Part shown: in pieces, positions 41,341-49,701 of the stretch
Layout of the letters: each line of letters starts with the position of its first letter
Numbering within the stretch: the stretch's first letter is position 1
DNA from: Herpetosiphon geysericola
Lineage (GTDB): Bacteria > Chloroflexota > Chloroflexia > Chloroflexales > Herpetosiphonaceae
Length of the DNA stretch: 64,000 nucleotides
Direction of reading: 5' to 3'
Assembly: GCF_001306135.1 (NCBI RefSeq)
Contig: NZ_LGKP01000012.1
Span: 62,001 to 126,000 of the forward strand
The notes under the pieces: model-generated
Database searches by the model: none
Told to the model about the DNA's origin: nothing
Seen by the model: only the letters and a program-made list of their open reading frames with translations
Program-made: the position numbers and the translations under genes

Positions 41341-42113
41341 GCAGGCACTCGATAAATTGCTAAGCGGGTTTGCTGAATCCGATAAATTGGCAGCCGATCA
41401 GCTAATTCGTTGACACAGCGAGTTACGCCAACACACTCAGGGTGGGCATCGACCCAGGTATAATCATCCCAAACCACCACGCCACCAGGTCGTACCAATT
41501 TCAAGGCCACTTCAGTATCGGCCTTCACAAAGGGATACGAGTGATCAGCATCGACCAATACTAGATCCATTTGGCCATAATACGGGCTAAAATCGAATGG
41601 CTCTAAACCAAGCCAAAGTTGGCTGATTTTGCTGGCTTCAGGGGTGTTGTGAAAATGCTGGCCTGGCGTGAAGCTCAATTCAAACTGATAGCCGTTGCGG
41701 CGCAAATATTCGTTGCGTGTCTTAATATCAAGATCAAGGGTGTAGATTTTGGTTTCGGGGCTGCTATGTTGGGCCATCATGCGCGTGGTTGCGCCCATGT
41801 AGGTGCCAAATTCAAAAATTGTTTTTGGTTGGCTAATTTGGGTCACGCCTGCCAACGACAACAATTCGGCCAAGGGCATTTCCATGGTATCGTCGCGGAC
41901 AATCGAAGCGACTGGCACTTCGATGCTCGCTTGGCGGCCTTCGGGAAATAGCTCAGGCAACGAGCGTTGGGTCAGGGTATATTCGGCGTACCGCCCATAT
42001 TGATCGAATAGGCGTTGGCGCACGGTTTTTTGGTTGCTGGCGACGCGCCAAGCAATGTAGCGTTGCATAATGGGCTTGGGAATAAATGGCCGCACTCGGC
42101 TTTTCCACGACAT
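41337..42113 (-). CDS. Class I SAM-dependent methyltransferase (Methyltransf_24-like)
   Basis: 258 residues. The SAM loop is TIFEFGTYMGATTRMMAQ (about residue 90), KIYTLDLDIKTRN follows, then LVLVDADHSYPFVKAD and GGVVVWDDYTW. These are the motifs of methyltransferases often found in surface-glycan gene sets. The acceptor is probably a sugar hydroxyl in this operon, inferred from its neighbours. It lies 11 bases after the kinase gene and overlaps the next glycosyltransferase. Confidence 0.82.
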   Translation of the reverse strand: MSWKSRVRPFIPKPIMQRYIAWRVASNQKTVRQRLFDQYGRYAEYTLTQRSLPELFPEGRQASIEVPVASIVRDDTMEMPLAELLSLAGVTQISQPKTIFEFGTYMGATTRMMAQHSSPETKIYTLDLDIKTRNEYLRRNGYQFELSFTPGQHFHNTPEASKISQLWLGLEPFDFSPYYGQMDLVLVDADHSYPFVKADTEVALKLVRPGGVVVWDDYTWVDAHPECVGVTRCVNELADRLPIYRIQQTRLAIYRVPA

Positions 42114-42124
42114 AGCGATTCCTT

Positions 42125-43108
42125 TTAGACTGAATAAAGGCTGGTAATTGCTTGCGATAATTCGGCCAGATCGACGGTGGCCGTGCCAACTTTGCCCACC
42201 ACAATGCCCGCCGCAATATTGGCCAATTGCATGGCCTGCTCCAAACTGCTGCCGCTGGCCAACGCTAAGGCCAAAATAGCCACGACCGTATCGCCCGCTC
42301 CGGTCACATCGTAGACGTTGCGGGCATGCGTTGGCAAAAAGACTGGCGCATGCTGGTTGCGATAGAGCGCCATGCCATCAGCGCTGCGGGTGATAATCAC
42401 TGCTGTGCCTTGCAGCAACTCCAATAAGTGATCGGCGGCAAGTTGCAGTTGTTCAAGGCTGTGTAAGCTGAGGCCAGTGACGACTTGGGTTTCTTGCAGG
42501 TTGGGCGTAATCACGCTGGCTTGGGCATAGCGTTGATAATTAATGCCCTTGGGATCAACGACCACCGGAATGTTGTAACGTCGTGCTTGTTGAATCACAT
42601 GTTGGCAAACCCGCTCTGTGAGCACGCCCTTGGCATAATCGGAAAGAATGCAGACCTGACAATTTGCGATCTGTTGATCAACCCACGTACATAGCGCAGT
42701 TTCGCTGACTGAATCAAGTGCGGTGTTGACCTCGCTATCATAGCGCAACATCTGTTGGTTATGGGCGATGATCCGTGTTTTGAGCGTGGTTGGACGTTGG
42801 GCCTTGATCAAGCCATTGCTTTCGCCAACGCCCGCTTGTTCGAGCACCAGTTTGAGCTGTTGGGCTGCAAGGTCATCGCCAATTACACCGCCTAATAGAA
42901 CTTCTGCGTTGAGCGCCGCAATGCTAGCGGCCACGTTGCTGGCTCCGCCAGGCCGATAGCTGCGCGAACGCACATTGACAATTGGCACTGGCGCTTCTGG
43001 CGAAATGCGGGTGACATCGCCCCAAATATATTCATCGAGCATCACATCGCCAACAATTAAGACCCGTTGTTTGCTTAATTTGGCCAGCGTTGCGGTTAAT
43101 TCATGCAC
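42125..43108 (-). CDS. hldA: D-glycero-beta-D-manno-heptose 7-phosphate kinase
   Basis: 327 residues, a PfkB-type kinase. VLIVGDVMLDEYIWGDVTRISPEAP and PGGASNVAASIAAL are typical of the kinase half of HldE/RfaE, and NVYDVTGAGDTVVAI holds the catalytic aspartate. There is no C-terminal adenylyltransferase domain, so it is a stand-alone HldA-type enzyme. It phosphorylates heptose 7-phosphate to make activated heptose for glycans. The GTG start overlaps the GT9 gene by eight bases. Confidence 0.82.
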   Translation of the reverse strand: MHELTATLAKLSKQRVLIVGDVMLDEYIWGDVTRISPEAPVPIVNVRSRSYRPGGASNVAASIAALNAEVLLGGVIGDDLAAQQLKLVLEQAGVGESNGLIKAQRPTTLKTRIIAHNQQMLRYDSEVNTALDSVSETALCTWVDQQIANCQVCILSDYAKGVLTERVCQHVIQQARRYNIPVVVDPKGINYQRYAQASVITPNLQETQVVTGLSLHSLEQLQLAADHLLELLQGTAVIITRSADGMALYRNQHAPVFLPTHARNVYDVTGAGDTVVAILALALASGSSLEQAMQLANIAAGIVVGKVGTATVDLAELSQAITSLYSV

Positions 43109-44138
43109 GATGAATCTCCAATTCGATCAACTCATGGGCAGGGCGCGGCTTGATATAATCGACGTTTAAGGGCTGATCAACCAAGGCCAATTGTGCTTCG
43201 ACCGCCGCCAGCACTTGCTCAGGCGTAATTTCCTGCATACATTGACGCTCGATTGGGCAATTCTCCCACAGCCAACATGGCGCACAATTTAATGGTGTAT
43301 ACAAATTGCTGTTGCAACTATAGCCCGATTGAAATGGCGCTTCACGGCCACCAAAAATAATCACCGAACGGCAATCGACTGCCCGTGCCAAGTGCATTTG
43401 AAAGCCAACAAAGCCAATAAATAATTGCGCCGCCTGCAAAATTGCTGCCGATTCACGGATGCTGGCTTTACCTCGTAGATCAAGCACATGCTCAAGTTTG
43501 GGATCGCTGGGCATACCAAGTTGTACCACGGTAAAGCGTTTGGCTAATTCGTTGACTACAATTTGCATCCGTTCTGGATACCATTCTTTGGTTGCGATTG
43601 GGTAACGCGCAGCTAAAATTGAGCTTTGCACCACAATATAAGGCTTAGAAATGATGTGTTGTGAACGTTCAGCCGCAGTTAAATGCAAATAAGGCCGCAC
43701 ACCAACTGGATAATCAATGCCTAGTACTGAAGCCATATTAGTAATTAGATGTTGCTGAGGTGGTAAATCACGGCCTTGCTCTTTAATATGAGTCGTATAA
43801 TTCAGCCGTTTAAAGGCCATATTATGCTGTTCGATAATTTTAAAATAGTATGGCATAACCGGAATAATCCCAGCAACATCGGGATTATGGGCGAATAATT
43901 CGGGATTATTGGTTTGCATCCACAGATTAGCTTCGCCATGTTCGCGTAACGCGCGAAAAATCGCTGTACACAATAATTGGTCGCCGAGGCCACCACCAAA
44001 GCCTAATACTCGCTTGATTGTAGGCTTGCGCAGGTGCAAATTTAAATGCCACCAGCGTGGCGCGAATTTACTTTGCCAATCGTAGCGCAAGCGGCGCTGA
44101 ACCCGCGCTAAAAATGAAATTTGGTTTGGATCTGCCAC
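43101..44138 (-). CDS. GT9-family (heptosyltransferase-like) glycosyltransferase
   Basis: 345 residues. VLGFGGGLGDQLLCTAIFRA near the start is the acceptor-side loop of ADP-heptose:LPS heptosyltransferases. FIGFVGFQMHLARAVDCRSVIIFGG matches their donor-side segment. A Cys-rich stretch near the end (CAPCWLWENCPIERQC) may bind metal. In an operon with a heptose kinase, a heptose donor is plausible. It lies two bases from the methyltransferase gene. Confidence 0.85.
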   Translation of the reverse strand: MADPNQISFLARVQRRLRYDWQSKFAPRWWHLNLHLRKPTIKRVLGFGGGLGDQLLCTAIFRALREHGEANLWMQTNNPELFAHNPDVAGIIPVMPYYFKIIEQHNMAFKRLNYTTHIKEQGRDLPPQQHLITNMASVLGIDYPVGVRPYLHLTAAERSQHIISKPYIVVQSSILAARYPIATKEWYPERMQIVVNELAKRFTVVQLGMPSDPKLEHVLDLRGKASIRESAAILQAAQLFIGFVGFQMHLARAVDCRSVIIFGGREAPFQSGYSCNSNLYTPLNCAPCWLWENCPIERQCMQEITPEQVLAAVEAQLALVDQPLNVDYIKPRPAHELIELEIHRA

Positions 44139-44140
44139 AA

Positions 44141-44815
44141 CTAGGCCTCAATTTTCTCGCACACCAATTCCCACGAATAAATATCGACATCGGGATTTTC
44201 ATGGATAAACTTGGTTTGGCCGAGTTCGCGCAGCAAGCCTTTGACAAACTCCAGCGAAAAATGGGCATGCTTGTGATGCGGATTGTAGGGCTGGCCAGTT
44301 TTTTGGCAGTGTACGCGAAAACGTTGCTCATCGGGGCAGAAAATAACCAAACGTCCGCCAACTTTCAATACCCGCAACCATTCTTTTAATGCCGCCTTGG
44401 TATCATCAAAATCTTCGAGCAAGTGCGACGAATAAATATAATCGATCACATTATCCGCAAACCAATATAAATTATCTGCATCGCCGCCCAATTGGACGGG
44501 ATATTGGCCAACTGCGGTATACGGTTGCGGCAAATCGACCCGCACAGCGCGAGGGTTAATTGGATCGCCACCAAAACCTAAATCTAAGCCATAACCAACG
44601 CAATATGGGTCGAGCCGTGCGCGACATTTGGAGGTTTCGCTGGCCCAAGCCCATTTGGTGGTGCGTTTGGCCTGAATTTTTGGCAAAATTGTGCGCATCG
44701 CCGAACGGGCAACCTTTTCGACCCCCAAGGCGCGGCTGACCGTTTTGAGTGCTGGCAAAGCCCGCAGATAATTTTTCCAAACAATTTGGCGTGTGCGAGC
44801 AATATATTTAGTCAT
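44141..44815 (-). CDS. SAM-dependent methyltransferase
   Basis: 224 residues. The GYGLDLGFGGDPINPRAVRVD segment corresponds to the SAM glycine loop, though GxGxG is loose. VIDYIYSSHLLEDFDDTKAA and LKVGGRLVIFCPDE are motifs of the Methyltransf_11 type. The ATG at 44815 has AAGGA eight bases upstream and overlaps the preceding stop by eight bases; the longer frame to 44857 lies inside the previous gene. Confidence 0.78.
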   Translation of the reverse strand: MTKYIARTRQIVWKNYLRALPALKTVSRALGVEKVARSAMRTILPKIQAKRTTKWAWASETSKCRARLDPYCVGYGLDLGFGGDPINPRAVRVDLPQPYTAVGQYPVQLGGDADNLYWFADNVIDYIYSSHLLEDFDDTKAALKEWLRVLKVGGRLVIFCPDEQRFRVHCQKTGQPYNPHHKHAHFSLEFVKGLLRELGQTKFIHENPDVDIYSWELVCEKIEA

Positions 44816-46049
44816 GGCGCGAATCCTTGTTACAGGCAGCGTACAGCGCTGCTTCAACCCGATCGATCATCGTGGTCATGCGAAACTCGCGATCAACAAT
44901 CGCAGTCGCTTGCTGGCGTAGTTTTTCAGCCAAAGCTGGTTGATTGAATAATCTGGCAATGTGGGCGGCGCAGCCAGCAGCATCGTCGCGAGCAAAGACC
45001 ATGCCAGTTTCTTCGTGCTTGATAATTTCGGTCGTGCCGCCAGTATCTGAGCCAACTACCACCAAGCCCATGGCCAAGGCCTCAACGACGGTGATGCTAA
45101 ATGGCTCGTCCCAGCGTGATGGAAAAATCAGAATATCGTGGCTGGCGTAAATGTCGGGTAGTTCTTGGCGTGGTAATTTGCCGCGCCAATCGACGCTTTG
45201 GCTGATGCCCAATTTTTCGGCGTAGCGCTGCATGTCGCTGGTGTATTCGGCGGAAAGCCCAGCGCCCACAATCGAGAGTGTTGCTTGTGCGAAGCCATGT
45301 TTTTGTTGCACCAAGGCAAAGGCTTCGAGCAAGGTTTCCATGCCTTTGTGGCCAGAAATTTGGCCAACGAATAACAGACGCTGGCCCATCGAGGCTGAGC
45401 GTTCGCGGCGCACAAACAAATCGTAATCAACGCCCCAACGAATAACATTGGTGTTGGGCATGGGGCCAATTGGCTGGGTTTGCTTGAGCAAAAAGTCGCT
45501 AGCAAAAATTGCATTGGCATAGCTAATTGGCAAATTATTGCGAAAGCCAGTCTTGCGCCCAAGCTTCCAGCCCAACAGTTTGCGCCCAATCCAACGCAAC
45601 GGGTGGCGCGGCATATAGTGCCATGGATCGAAAATGCCAATCCGAATTGGCCAGTGATCGGAGATGAAAAAGACGGTGCGATAGCCCTGATCTTGTAGCA
45701 TGCGCACTGCCGACATCGATGCTTGGTAAAAGCTCCACACAAACACAATATCGGGTTTTAGTGCTTTGGCAAGCTCTAAAATGTGTGGCTGATTGTGCAT
45801 TTCGCGTTCGTACAAACGCCGTTGATGGGCTAATGTGGTTTGGGCTACTGGGTGAATATCGATCGTCAATGAGCGCTCGATAAAGCCTTCGCGCACTTCG
45901 CGATCGACGCCGTAGGTGCTGGTGAGCACGGTTACATCGTGGCCTTTGGCGCGCAATCCTGCAACCACATCGCCACAACCAACCTCATAGCCGCCGATAT
46001 AGTGTGGCGGAAACAAGCTGGTCAATACCAGAATCTTTAATGGTTGCAT
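44808..46049 (-). CDS. GT4-family glycosyltransferase
   Basis: 413 residues. N-terminal LFPPHYIGGYEVGCGDVVAG is the acceptor loop. The donor domain has LLFVGQISGHKGMETLLEAF and EPFSITVVEALAMGLVVVGSDTGG, the E-x7-E motif of GT4 retaining enzymes. Its ATG shares one base with the stop of the ABC ATPase gene (TAATG), implying coupled translation. Confidence 0.9.
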   Translation of the reverse strand: MQPLKILVLTSLFPPHYIGGYEVGCGDVVAGLRAKGHDVTVLTSTYGVDREVREGFIERSLTIDIHPVAQTTLAHQRRLYEREMHNQPHILELAKALKPDIVFVWSFYQASMSAVRMLQDQGYRTVFFISDHWPIRIGIFDPWHYMPRHPLRWIGRKLLGWKLGRKTGFRNNLPISYANAIFASDFLLKQTQPIGPMPNTNVIRWGVDYDLFVRRERSASMGQRLLFVGQISGHKGMETLLEAFALVQQKHGFAQATLSIVGAGLSAEYTSDMQRYAEKLGISQSVDWRGKLPRQELPDIYASHDILIFPSRWDEPFSITVVEALAMGLVVVGSDTGGTTEIIKHEETGMVFARDDAAGCAAHIARLFNQPALAEKLRQQATAIVDREFRMTTMIDRVEAALYAACNKDSRHD

Positions 46050-47332
46050 TAATCGCGATCCTCTTGCGCCGTTTCAGGCCACTGCCATTGCCCGCTCAGC
46101 CGTACATTGCCTGCATAATCGAGCCGACTCATTGATGGCGGGGTTCTGGGACCGGGCAAAATCTCAACTTGCGCGCAACCAGGCAGATAATCCAGCGCGC
46201 TGCCATCACCAGAACGCACGCCAACATCAAGCAAATAGATCCCAGGCTGAAGATTGAGCGTGTCGATGGTGCTGGTGAGTTGGCCATGCTGGCCGCGTTT
46301 GATTTGGTATCGTGGAGCGTTCAAATCGCTATCAACCGTCATCAGGCGTGTGCCTTCAAGCGACGAAAAGCCATAGCCAAACGACACGCCATAAACATCG
46401 GCATAGGCTTCGTAGTTAAAACTGACGTTGAGCATTTCGCCATGCAAAATTGGCTCGCCATGATTGAAGGTCAAATCGTTAATTTTGAAGCGTTTGCCAT
46501 AATCGTAATGGCGCACGGCCTCGCGCAAATCGACTCGTGAGCTGCTTGAGGTCACAGTTTCCATCAAATATTCGTTGACGATCGAGGCCGAAGGCCCATC
46601 TTTGAGCACTGAGCCTTTGCTAAGCCAAATAACGCGTTGACATAAACTGCGAATTGCTGCCATGTTGTGGCTAACAAACAGCACCGTGCGGCCATTTTGA
46701 GCAACTTCGCCCATTTTGCCCAAACATTTCTTTTGAAACTGCGCATCGCCAACCGCCAACACCTCATCGACGATCAGAATTTCTGGCTCAAGGTGGGCGG
46801 CAACCGCAAAGGCCAAGCGCAAATACATGCCGCTGGAATAATGCTTAACCATCGTGTCGATAAATTGTTCAACTTCAGCAAAAGCCACAATTTCATCGAA
46901 TTTGCGGTTAATTTCGGCACGGCTCATGCCGAGGATCGCGCCGTTGAGGTACATATTTTCGCGGCCTGTGAGGTCGGGATGAAAGCCGGTGCCAACTTCG
47001 AGCAAGGTGCCAACCCGCCCACGAATCATGGCCGAGCCAGCGGTTGGCTCGGTGATGCGTGAAAGCACTTTTAACAAGGTGCTTTTGCCAGCACCGTTGT
47101 GGCCAATAATCCCCACTACCTCGCCTTGATTGACATCAAACGAGACATCGCGCAACGCCCAAAACTCTTTGGTTGCGGCTTGAGTGCCTTGGCCACGCAG
47201 CGCCGAACGCAAACGCCTGGCTGGCGCAAGCATGGCATCTGAAACAGTTTCGCGAAAGGTTTTCTGAAACGAATTCGCCCCAATGCGAAATTGCTTACTT
47301 AAATGCTCGACCTGAATCGCAATCTCGCTCAT
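46049..47332 (-). CDS. wzt: Polysaccharide ABC exporter ATPase, Wzt type
   Basis: 427 residues. The ATPase domain has Walker A GIIGHNGAGKSTLLKVL (about residue 75), signature YSSGMYLRLAFAVA, and Walker B ILIVDEVLAVGD. From about residue 255 a beta-sandwich extension resembles the carbohydrate-binding Wzt C-domain that recognises the finished, chemically capped glycan chain. It powers export of an O-antigen-like or S-layer-linked polysaccharide with the permease upstream. Methyltransferases in the operon could supply the cap. Confidence 0.9.
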   Translation of the reverse strand: MSEIAIQVEHLSKQFRIGANSFQKTFRETVSDAMLAPARRLRSALRGQGTQAATKEFWALRDVSFDVNQGEVVGIIGHNGAGKSTLLKVLSRITEPTAGSAMIRGRVGTLLEVGTGFHPDLTGRENMYLNGAILGMSRAEINRKFDEIVAFAEVEQFIDTMVKHYSSGMYLRLAFAVAAHLEPEILIVDEVLAVGDAQFQKKCLGKMGEVAQNGRTVLFVSHNMAAIRSLCQRVIWLSKGSVLKDGPSASIVNEYLMETVTSSSSRVDLREAVRHYDYGKRFKINDLTFNHGEPILHGEMLNVSFNYEAYADVYGVSFGYGFSSLEGTRLMTVDSDLNAPRYQIKRGQHGQLTSTIDTLNLQPGIYLLDVGVRSGDGSALDYLPGCAQVEILPGPRTPPSMSRLDYAGNVRLSGQWQWPETAQEDRD

Positions 47333-47334
47333 TA

Positions 47335-48183
47335 TTACACCATATCTGCAAATTGTTTTTCAACGCGGCGGAAATATAAGGCTCCGGTGATCAGCAGGAA
47401 GAGGGCAATGCCAACCGATGGCAACATCGCTGACCACGTAATTTGACCAGTGCCAAGCAGCGACCAACGAAAACCATCGATCACCCCAGCCATTGGATTG
47501 AGGCCATATAACCAGCGCCATTGGTTGGGAATTAAGCTGCTGGAGTAGGCAACTGGGCTGCCATATTGCCAAAGCTGCGCCATAAACGGAATCACATAAC
47601 GAATATCACGAAACTGCACATTTAATGCAGATAACCATAAACTGACACCCAAGCCCGTGATGATCACCAAAAGAATGAAGAGTGGCAGTGCCAGCATCCG
47701 CATGGTTGGCGTAATATCAAACCACAGCAGCATGCCAAACATCACCACAAAGGCAATCGCAAAATCAACCAAGCCACCTAATACGGTCGAAATTGGCACA
47801 GTTAAGCGCGGAAAATAGACTTTTTTGATCAGATTGGCGTTGCCGACTAAGCTATTTGAGCCTTGGCTGAGGGCGTTGGCAAATAGCGCCCACGGCACCA
47901 GCGCCGTGATCGAAAAGGCTTCGTAGGCAATGCCATCGGAAGGTAACTTGGCCAATCTGCCAAAAATCAGGGTAAAGACGATCATCGAAAACACTGGTTG
48001 AATGATGGCCCAAGCTGCGCCAAGCACTGTCTGTTTGTAACGGACTTTGACATCGCGCCAAATCAGAAAAAACAGTAATTCACGGTAGGCCCAAAGCTCG
48101 CGTAATTGCAGCGAAACCCAGCCATTCGATGCTTCTATCCGCGTGATGGGGGTTGTTTGTAACGTCGTGGAGGCTCTTTGCAC
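47335..48183 (-). CDS. wzm: Polysaccharide ABC exporter permease, Wzm type
   Basis: 282 residues, six membrane helices, ABC-2 family. LLFFLIWRDVKVRYKQTVLGAAWAI and LNVQFRDIRYVIPFMAQLW are typical family motifs. GTG at 48183 has GGTGAG six bases upstream; a TTG at 48201 is possible. It is the first gene of an eight-gene minus-strand operon (wzm, wzt, GT4, methyltransferase, GT9, hldA, methyltransferase, GT4) ending at 40201, with overlaps or gaps under 12 bases. Confidence 0.9.
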   Translation of the reverse strand: MQRASTTLQTTPITRIEASNGWVSLQLRELWAYRELLFFLIWRDVKVRYKQTVLGAAWAIIQPVFSMIVFTLIFGRLAKLPSDGIAYEAFSITALVPWALFANALSQGSNSLVGNANLIKKVYFPRLTVPISTVLGGLVDFAIAFVVMFGMLLWFDITPTMRMLALPLFILLVIITGLGVSLWLSALNVQFRDIRYVIPFMAQLWQYGSPVAYSSSLIPNQWRWLYGLNPMAGVIDGFRWSLLGTGQITWSAMLPSVGIALFLLITGALYFRRVEKQFADMV

Positions 48184-48338
48184 TGTTTTCTCACCACACA
48201 ATGTTTGTTAACAGACGAAGCCATTATAGCATATCACGCTTGGCTTGGCAGTTTGTTAAGAGTGGGGAGCGGTCGTTGGGGGTCGGGGGTAGTTTTGATC
48301 GCTGAAGGACACGAAGCGCCCGAAGGTTTATGGCTCTA

Positions 48339-48400
48339 GGCTATGGGCTGTTGGCTCTTAATGGTACCAACATATGTCCGATAGCCAACAGCCCATAGCC
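48339..48400. repeat. Perfect 18-bp hairpin made of GGCTAT words
   Basis: GGCTATGGGCTGTTGGCT (48339-48356) pairs perfectly with 48383-48400. It sits in word-repeat region 5 (about 48280-48460), upstream of wzm, which also holds GAAGGACACGAAGCGCCCGA and further GATAGCCAAGAGCC words. Confidence 0.8.
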
Positions 48401-48475
48401 ATCCTTCCTCTGCGCTAAAACGTTGCTCCTTTTTTGCCTTTGCCCGATAGCCAAGAGCCTTCTGCGCCAATTCGG

Positions 48476-49333
48476 CTAACCATGCTCAGGTTTCGTTCCA
48501 GTTGCATCGACGTAGGCATGGATGCGGGGGTAGGTATAGCTATCGGATTCGCTGATGTAAATGGTGCGCAACCCATAGACTAAATTATCGGTTTGAATTT
48601 GGCTCAACATATCGTGGGCTTTGATTGTTGGGTCGATGCTCTGCCAAATGCGCTCAAAATCGGGAAGTTGCATCAAACTGGTAATTTTCTCTTGATACCA
48701 CGATTCAAATTGGCAGGTGCGATTGGCCTGTTGAAAACTATAGACATAGCTGCGGGCGACCCGATCCCATTGCAAACCACCTTTATTCAAAAGCTTGCGG
48801 GCTGAATAATTCACCGGATCAAACATGAAGTGCAAGATATTGCGATGTTGTTCGGGAATGTTCTCAAAGCGTAGCCCCAAAAATTGCTGAAAAACATGCA
48901 CCATCGGTTGATTGATCGCTAAAAGATCCCAAACCTGATTAACCAAAAATGCCGGATACACCAAAATATCGAGTAAATTTTGATATTGGGCAATTTGGGC
49001 ATCGAGGGCAGCACCGCTGAGAATATCAGGATCTTCGGCGTAGCCCGCGCTCCTCAACAGATGGTTGCGCTCATGAGTTGGGCACTCCAACAAACTGGCA
49101 ATCCCTCGCACAACATGCTCGGCTACCTGATTTTTGGCCCGTTGCTCCAAAAGCCGTTTATAGGTTGGATACTCGGCCCAAATTGCTTGTTGACTAAAAG
49201 GATTGGGCTGCTTTTTTTGTTTACTATGCCAAAGCTGATCTTCAAAGGCGCGCTTGCGTTGAATCCGAATCGTTTCAGCGGCAGCAATAAAGCTGGCGTT
49301 GATTTGCCCAGCTCGATCATTAATTTTTGTCAT
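48476..49333 (-). CDS. MmyB-like HTH regulator
   Basis: 285 residues. The N-terminal part is a divergent helix-turn-helix (VVRGIASLLECPTHERNHLL). RSAGYAEDPDI marks the junction, and the rest is the MmyB-type ligand domain: LLDILVYPAFLVNQVWDLLAI, then HFMFDP and FEHG-like ends. Such regulators bind fatty-acid-like ligands and usually control an adjacent oxidoreductase; here the neighbours are a glycan operon and a giant secreted protein, so the target is unclear. Confidence 0.75.
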   Translation of the reverse strand: MTKINDRAGQINASFIAAAETIRIQRKRAFEDQLWHSKQKKQPNPFSQQAIWAEYPTYKRLLEQRAKNQVAEHVVRGIASLLECPTHERNHLLRSAGYAEDPDILSGAALDAQIAQYQNLLDILVYPAFLVNQVWDLLAINQPMVHVFQQFLGLRFENIPEQHRNILHFMFDPVNYSARKLLNKGGLQWDRVARSYVYSFQQANRTCQFESWYQEKITSLMQLPDFERIWQSIDPTIKAHDMLSQIQTDNLVYGLRTIYISESDSYTYPRIHAYVDATGTKPEHG

Positions 49334-49524
49334 ATTTCTTGGCCTTTTTCAAGGATAAAACCCCTTTTTTGATGCTAACAAGCCTTTGAAACAATGTCAA
49401 GTTAGCTTGATTTAGCGTAACATAACCCTAGACAAACCTCTAGCCAAATAGGTGCTAAGCAGCTATGCTTGGTCGTAGAAGGTCGCCATATGCATCAGTT
49501 TGTGGGAGAGTTGGGCAAATACGG

Positions 49525-49556
49525 CAGGATTGACATATTGGGGTATGTCAATCCTG
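49525..49556. promoter_or_regulatory. Perfect 13-bp hairpin between divergent genes
   Basis: CAGGATTGACATA (49525-49537), loop TTGGGG, TATGTCAATCCTG (49544-49556). Both flanking genes point away from it, so it is not their terminator. It may be an operator or the end of a small unseen transcript. The rest of 49334-49701 shows nothing further. Confidence 0.6.
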
Positions 49557-49701
49557 TTGGTATTTAAGCTCGCTTAATTGCGCCAAGCGGCGTAAGATTA
49601 TTCCTACCCGCTGCTCATTTGATATAACTCCTCTTTCACTTTAAACCTGAATTTCAGCCCTTGAATGCTTAGGTGCTAGGCAGGGGATGCATGAGGTGGC
49701 T

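Noticed and set aside
40201-48183. Calling the glycan operon an LPS core operon because of hldA and GT9
   Set aside because: Chloroflexota are not known to make LPS; an exported wall or S-layer glycan is safer.
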